Below, piece by piece: positions 13,187 through 16,173 of a stretch of DNA of 16,173 nt. Source of the stretch: JBNGDW01 sp049975325 (GTDB lineage Bacteria > Cloacimonadota > Cloacimonadia > JGIOTU-2 > JBNGDW01); assembly GCA_049975325.1 (NCBI GenBank), contig JBNGDW010000033.1:1-16173 (forward strand), given 5' to 3'. A model generated the notes under the pieces. That model saw nothing but the letters and a program-made list of their open reading frames with translations. It searched no databases and had not been told where the DNA came from. The translations under genes and the position numbers were made by a program. The first letter of the stretch is position 1. Each line of letters opens with the position of its first letter.

Positions 13187-16173
13187 ATGGCTTTCGTACA
13201 TTTGCACAACCACACCCAGTATAGTCTTCTTGATGGTGCCGCTCGTATAAAAGATTTGATTCATCTCGCATCTGAGTATGAGATGCCAGCTGTTGCTATA
13301 ACCGATCATGGCAATATGTATGGAGTACTTGACTTCTATGAAGAAGCCAAAAAGGCTGGCATAAAACCGATTATTGGAATGGAAACCTACATAATCAACG
13401 GGAGTATCCATTCAGAGCGTGATAAAAAGAAACAGCGCTATCATCTCACTCTTCTTGTTAAAGACCTCAATGGCTATCACAATTTGATAAAACTTTCTAC
13501 AATTGCTTTCCTTGAGGGACATTACTATAAGCCCCGTCTTGATAAAAAATTACTCAAAAAATATGCAAATGGACTGATTGCACTGAGCGGATGCATACAG
13601 GGTGAGATTTCTCAACTTATCCTTTCAAATAAGTACGAAAAGGCAAAAAAAGCAGTCCAGACCTATAAAGAAATTTTGGGTAAAGATAATTTTTACCTTG
13701 AGATAATGAGGCTGGGCCTTCAGGAGGAAAAAAAGGTAACCAACGGACTTATAAGACTTTCTCAAGAAACAGATACGCCCTTAGTATGTACAAATGATGT
13801 CCATTATCTAAATAAGGATGATTCAGAAGCACATGATGTGCTGCTGTGCATTCAAACAGGAAAACTACTTAGTGACGACTCCAGAATGAAATTCAATACT
13901 GACCAGATTTATTTTAAGTCTGACAAGGAAATGGAGAAACTGTTTCACGATATTCCAGAGGCTGTAGAAAACACTGTACGCATCGCGGAGCAATGTAATC
14001 TTGAGATAAAATCAGACAAATTTCTTCTCCCAAAGGTAGAGATTCCCCCTCAATATTCAGATATGGACGAGTATTTGCGGGATATCGTCCTACACGCCAT
14101 TGATAAGAAATACTCTCTCCCGCCAGTTGGCGGGCGAGAAAAGATTATGGAGCGCGTAGACTATGAACTTAAGGCTATTAAAGATACTGGATTTGCAGGA
14201 TATTTTTTGGTAACGCGCGATATTGTAGCTTCTGCAAGGAAAATGGGAGTGCTAGTAGGACCTGGTCGTGGCTCTGCAGCAGGCAGTATAATCGCATATC
14301 TTACTGATATTACCAAGATAGACCCACTTAAATATGACCTCATTTTCGAACGATTCCTGAATCCAGAACGCATTAGCATGCCAGATATAGATATTGATTT
14401 CTCGGCTGCTGGTAGAGGGAAAGTCATCGCTTATATTGTGGAAAAATATGGACGAGAAAATGTTAGTCAGATCATCACCTTTGGAACCCTTGGCGCAAAA
14501 ATGGTTGTAAGAGATGTCGGACGCGTAATGGGACTTCCACAGAATGAGATAGACCAAATAGCAAAAATGATACCAGCAAGGCCAGGAATCACTTTGGCAG
14601 TGGCAATTAAGACAAATCCAGAATTATATGAACTTACTAAAAGCAAGGAAGAATATACAAAATTGCTGAAATATGCCCTTGCCCTGGAAGGATTACTTAG
14701 ACACTCGGGTGTCCATGCCGCCGGGTTAGTCATTGCCCCTGACAATCTGATTAATTATGTCCCACTTGCCAGAAGCGTAAAAGAAGACTGTGTGGTTACA
14801 CAATATGAAGGCACTTGGCTAGAGAAATTAAAACTACTCAAACTCGATTGTCTGGGATTGAAAAACCTTACCATAATTGAAAAAACTCTTGAGCTGATAA
14901 AACAAAATTACAATAAGGAAATCGATATAGACTCAATTGATCTTAATGATATCAATACATACGAGCTTCTATGTAAAGGAGACACTGACGGTGTATTTCA
15001 GTTCGAAAGCCCTGGCATGCGAAATGTAATTATGCAAATAAAACCTAATTGCATAGACGATCTGGCAGTTTGTACAGCACTCTACAGACCGGGACCGCTC
15101 GATAGTGGTATGCACCAAGTTTACATCCGAAGAAAAAATAATGAAGAACAGGTCACCTATCTACATCCTCTTCTGGAAGAGATCCTCCGCCCAACCTACG
15201 GCGTTATCATATATCAGGAACAAGTTATGCAAATAGCAAATCGGCTTGCTGGATTCTCATTGAGTGAGGCTGATATCCTCCGAAAGGCTATGGGTAAAAA
15301 ACAGAAGCGAGTAATGAATACTATGAAACCCAAATTCATCGAAGGGGCTGTCAAAAAAGGCGTTGAAAGGAAAACCGCTGAGGAAATCTTTGCTTTAATC
15401 GAAAAATTTGGCCATTATGGGTTTAACAAATCCCATAGCGTGGCTTATAGCATCATCTCATATCAAACAGCCTATCTTAAAGCAAATTTCCCAGCCGAAT
15501 TTATGGCTGCGTTGATGAGTGTGGAAGAAGATAACGAAAAAATAGCCAGATTTATAGAAGACTGCCAGAATATAGGGATTCAGGTAATCCCTCCAGATGT
15601 TAATAAGAGTGAATACGATTTTTCTGTCCAAAATGGGAAGATTGCCTTTGGATTGAAAGCAATAAAAAATGTGGGACAAAACGCAGCTACTGCCGTTGTA
15701 AAGGCTCGTAACAAGTATGGAGCATTTCACAATATATATGAGTTTGCCGAGAAAGTGGACCTTTCGCATATCAACAAGTCAGCCGTAGAAAGCCTGATAG
15801 CTGCAGGAGCAATGGATAGCCTGGAAGGAAATAGAGCCCAAAAGTATGCTATCATAGAATCAGCCTTGAAATACGGATTACAAAAAAATAGTGAACGTGC
15901 AAAAGGACAATCCTCTCTCTTTGAAGATTTCACTGCCTTGCCACAAAACTCATTTCCGGCTATGCCAGACCTCAAAGATTGGGATTTGAGCTATAAACTC
16001 CAGAAAGAAAAAGAACTTCTCGGAATATATACCTCTGGTAATCCTCTTATGCCTTATAAAACGGAGATAGACTTTATAAAAAATTTTAGCAGTAGCGATT
16101 ATAGGCTGTATTGCTCCGGTCCGCCAGCTGGCGGAAAAGTATCAATACCAGAAACAATTAGAATGTTTGGCAT
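13187..16173 (+). CDS. dnaE: DNA polymerase III alpha subunit (partial, runs off window end)
   Basis: The first 995 codons of the replicative polymerase subunit; a full protein would be roughly 1,100-1,200 aa. The PHP domain opens it (HLHNHTQYSLLDG from residue 5, then AITDHGNMYG), with TNDVHYL later. The palm has GPGRGSAAGS and PDIDIDF with catalytic D400, D402 and D404, then the third catalytic Asp at D554 (LDCLGLKNLT), equivalent to E. coli D401, D403 and D555. Later motifs include GVFQFES, ALYRPGPLDSG, YGVIIYQEQVM, AMGKK and GFNKSHSVAYS, then the helix-hairpin-helix region and SLFEDF. It is DnaE-type, not PolC. Two palindromic repeats lie inside the reading frame (PPVGG at 312-316, PPAGG at 979-983). 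Only a weak AAAGAG precedes the ATG. The usual obgE neighbour of rpmA is absent. Confidence 0.96.
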   Translation, partial: MAFVHLHNHTQYSLLDGAARIKDLIHLASEYEMPAVAITDHGNMYGVLDFYEEAKKAGIKPIIGMETYIINGSIHSERDKKKQRYHLTLLVKDLNGYHNLIKLSTIAFLEGHYYKPRLDKKLLKKYANGLIALSGCIQGEISQLILSNKYEKAKKAVQTYKEILGKDNFYLEIMRLGLQEEKKVTNGLIRLSQETDTPLVCTNDVHYLNKDDSEAHDVLLCIQTGKLLSDDSRMKFNTDQIYFKSDKEMEKLFHDIPEAVENTVRIAEQCNLEIKSDKFLLPKVEIPPQYSDMDEYLRDIVLHAIDKKYSLPPVGGREKIMERVDYELKAIKDTGFAGYFLVTRDIVASARKMGVLVGPGRGSAAGSIIAYLTDITKIDPLKYDLIFERFLNPERISMPDIDIDFSAAGRGKVIAYIVEKYGRENVSQIITFGTLGAKMVVRDVGRVMGLPQNEIDQIAKMIPARPGITLAVAIKTNPELYELTKSKEEYTKLLKYALALEGLLRHSGVHAAGLVIAPDNLINYVPLARSVKEDCVVTQYEGTWLEKLKLLKLDCLGLKNLTIIEKTLELIKQNYNKEIDIDSIDLNDINTYELLCKGDTDGVFQFESPGMRNVIMQIKPNCIDDLAVCTALYRPGPLDSGMHQVYIRRKNNEEQVTYLHPLLEEILRPTYGVIIYQEQVMQIANRLAGFSLSEADILRKAMGKKQKRVMNTMKPKFIEGAVKKGVERKTAEEIFALIEKFGHYGFNKSHSVAYSIISYQTAYLKANFPAEFMAALMSVEEDNEKIARFIEDCQNIGIQVIPPDVNKSEYDFSVQNGKIAFGLKAIKNVGQNAATAVVKARNKYGAFHNIYEFAEKVDLSHINKSAVESLIAAGAMDSLEGNRAQKYAIIESALKYGLQKNSERAKGQSSLFEDFTALPQNSFPAMPDLKDWDLSYKLQKEKELLGIYTSGNPLMPYKTEIDFIKNFSSSDYRLYCSGPPAGGKVSIPETIRMFG
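14119..14134. repeat. Palindromic repeat copy B, in frame within dnaE
   Basis: CCCGCCA-GT-TGGCGGG has perfect 7-bp arms, and an outer TCTC/GAGA pair extends it with a small bulge. It encodes LPPVGG at codons 311-316, in the variable linker between the PHP-side domain and the palm (between KKY and ERVDYEL), where sequence changes should be tolerated. Confidence 0.75.
16120..16135. repeat. Palindromic repeat copy C, in frame within dnaE
   Basis: TCCGCCAGCTGGCGGA, a perfect 16-bp palindrome. It encodes PPAGG at codons 979-983, in the region between the SGNPL-type motif and the OB-fold near the C-terminus. The frame is the same as in copy B. Confidence 0.75.

Noticed and set aside
13187..16173. 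Possible intein or frameshift in dnaE
   Set aside because: The frame is open throughout and all family motifs follow at normal spacing; only the short palindromic insertions stand out.
1..16173. CRISPR array, toxin-antitoxin pair, defence or biosynthetic island
   Set aside because: No regularly spaced long direct repeats, no cas, toxin or defence motifs; the gene content is mostly housekeeping.

Overview
The window is an ordinary-looking bacterial chromosome segment of low to moderate GC. A run of exactly ten Ns inside rpmA marks it as a draft, probably metagenome-derived, assembly. Gene content (dcw cluster, type IV pilin-like protein, RNase G/E, a B12-binding-type radical SAM protein fused to DUF2344, PASTA-bearing FtsI) suggests a deep-branching or uncultured bacterial lineage. 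The pilin resembles those of candidate phyla such as Omnitrophota, but that placement is a weak inference.

Region 1 (1-4065, minus strand) is the start of a division/cell-wall cluster, read right to left: mraZ, rsmH (mraW), an ftsL-like gene, ftsI with a C-terminal PASTA domain, a 27-codon ORF, and the 5' part of a Mur ligase that looks like murF. The genes are tightly coupled by TAATG and ATGA junctions, except for a 48-nt gap between ftsL and ftsI. The place usually held by murE holds only the 27-codon ORF.

Region 2 (4066-4698) is a 633-bp divergent intergenic region. Two perfect 15-bp inverted repeats, each containing TA, bound a 422-bp segment that resembles a small non-autonomous element. 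Inside it lies a 79-bp polypyrimidine block that recurs, inverted and 92% identical, between rng and rplU about 7.6 kb away.

Region 3 (4699-11997, plus strand) holds a pilin-like gene with an aberrant prepilin signal, a CehA/McbA-like PHP-domain metallohydrolase, a small YfiM/DUF2279-like exported protein, a RodZ-like HTH plus membrane-anchor protein, the radical SAM-DUF2344 fusion, and RNase G/E. The last four are close or overlapping and may form an operon.

Region 4 (11998-12409) is a 412-bp repeat-rich spacer with a purine tract, 10-nt direct repeats and hairpins. Region 5 is rplU-rpmA, a good intrinsic terminator, then dnaE running off the window end. A short palindrome (CCGCCA-NN-TGGCGG) occurs once downstream of the pilin gene and twice inside dnaE, both times in the same reading frame (PPxGG). 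A degenerate relative may lie upstream of rplU. The palindrome family, the 79-bp repeat and the TIR-bounded segment are the most interesting non-genic signals. I found no CRISPR array, tRNA, rRNA or novel defence system.
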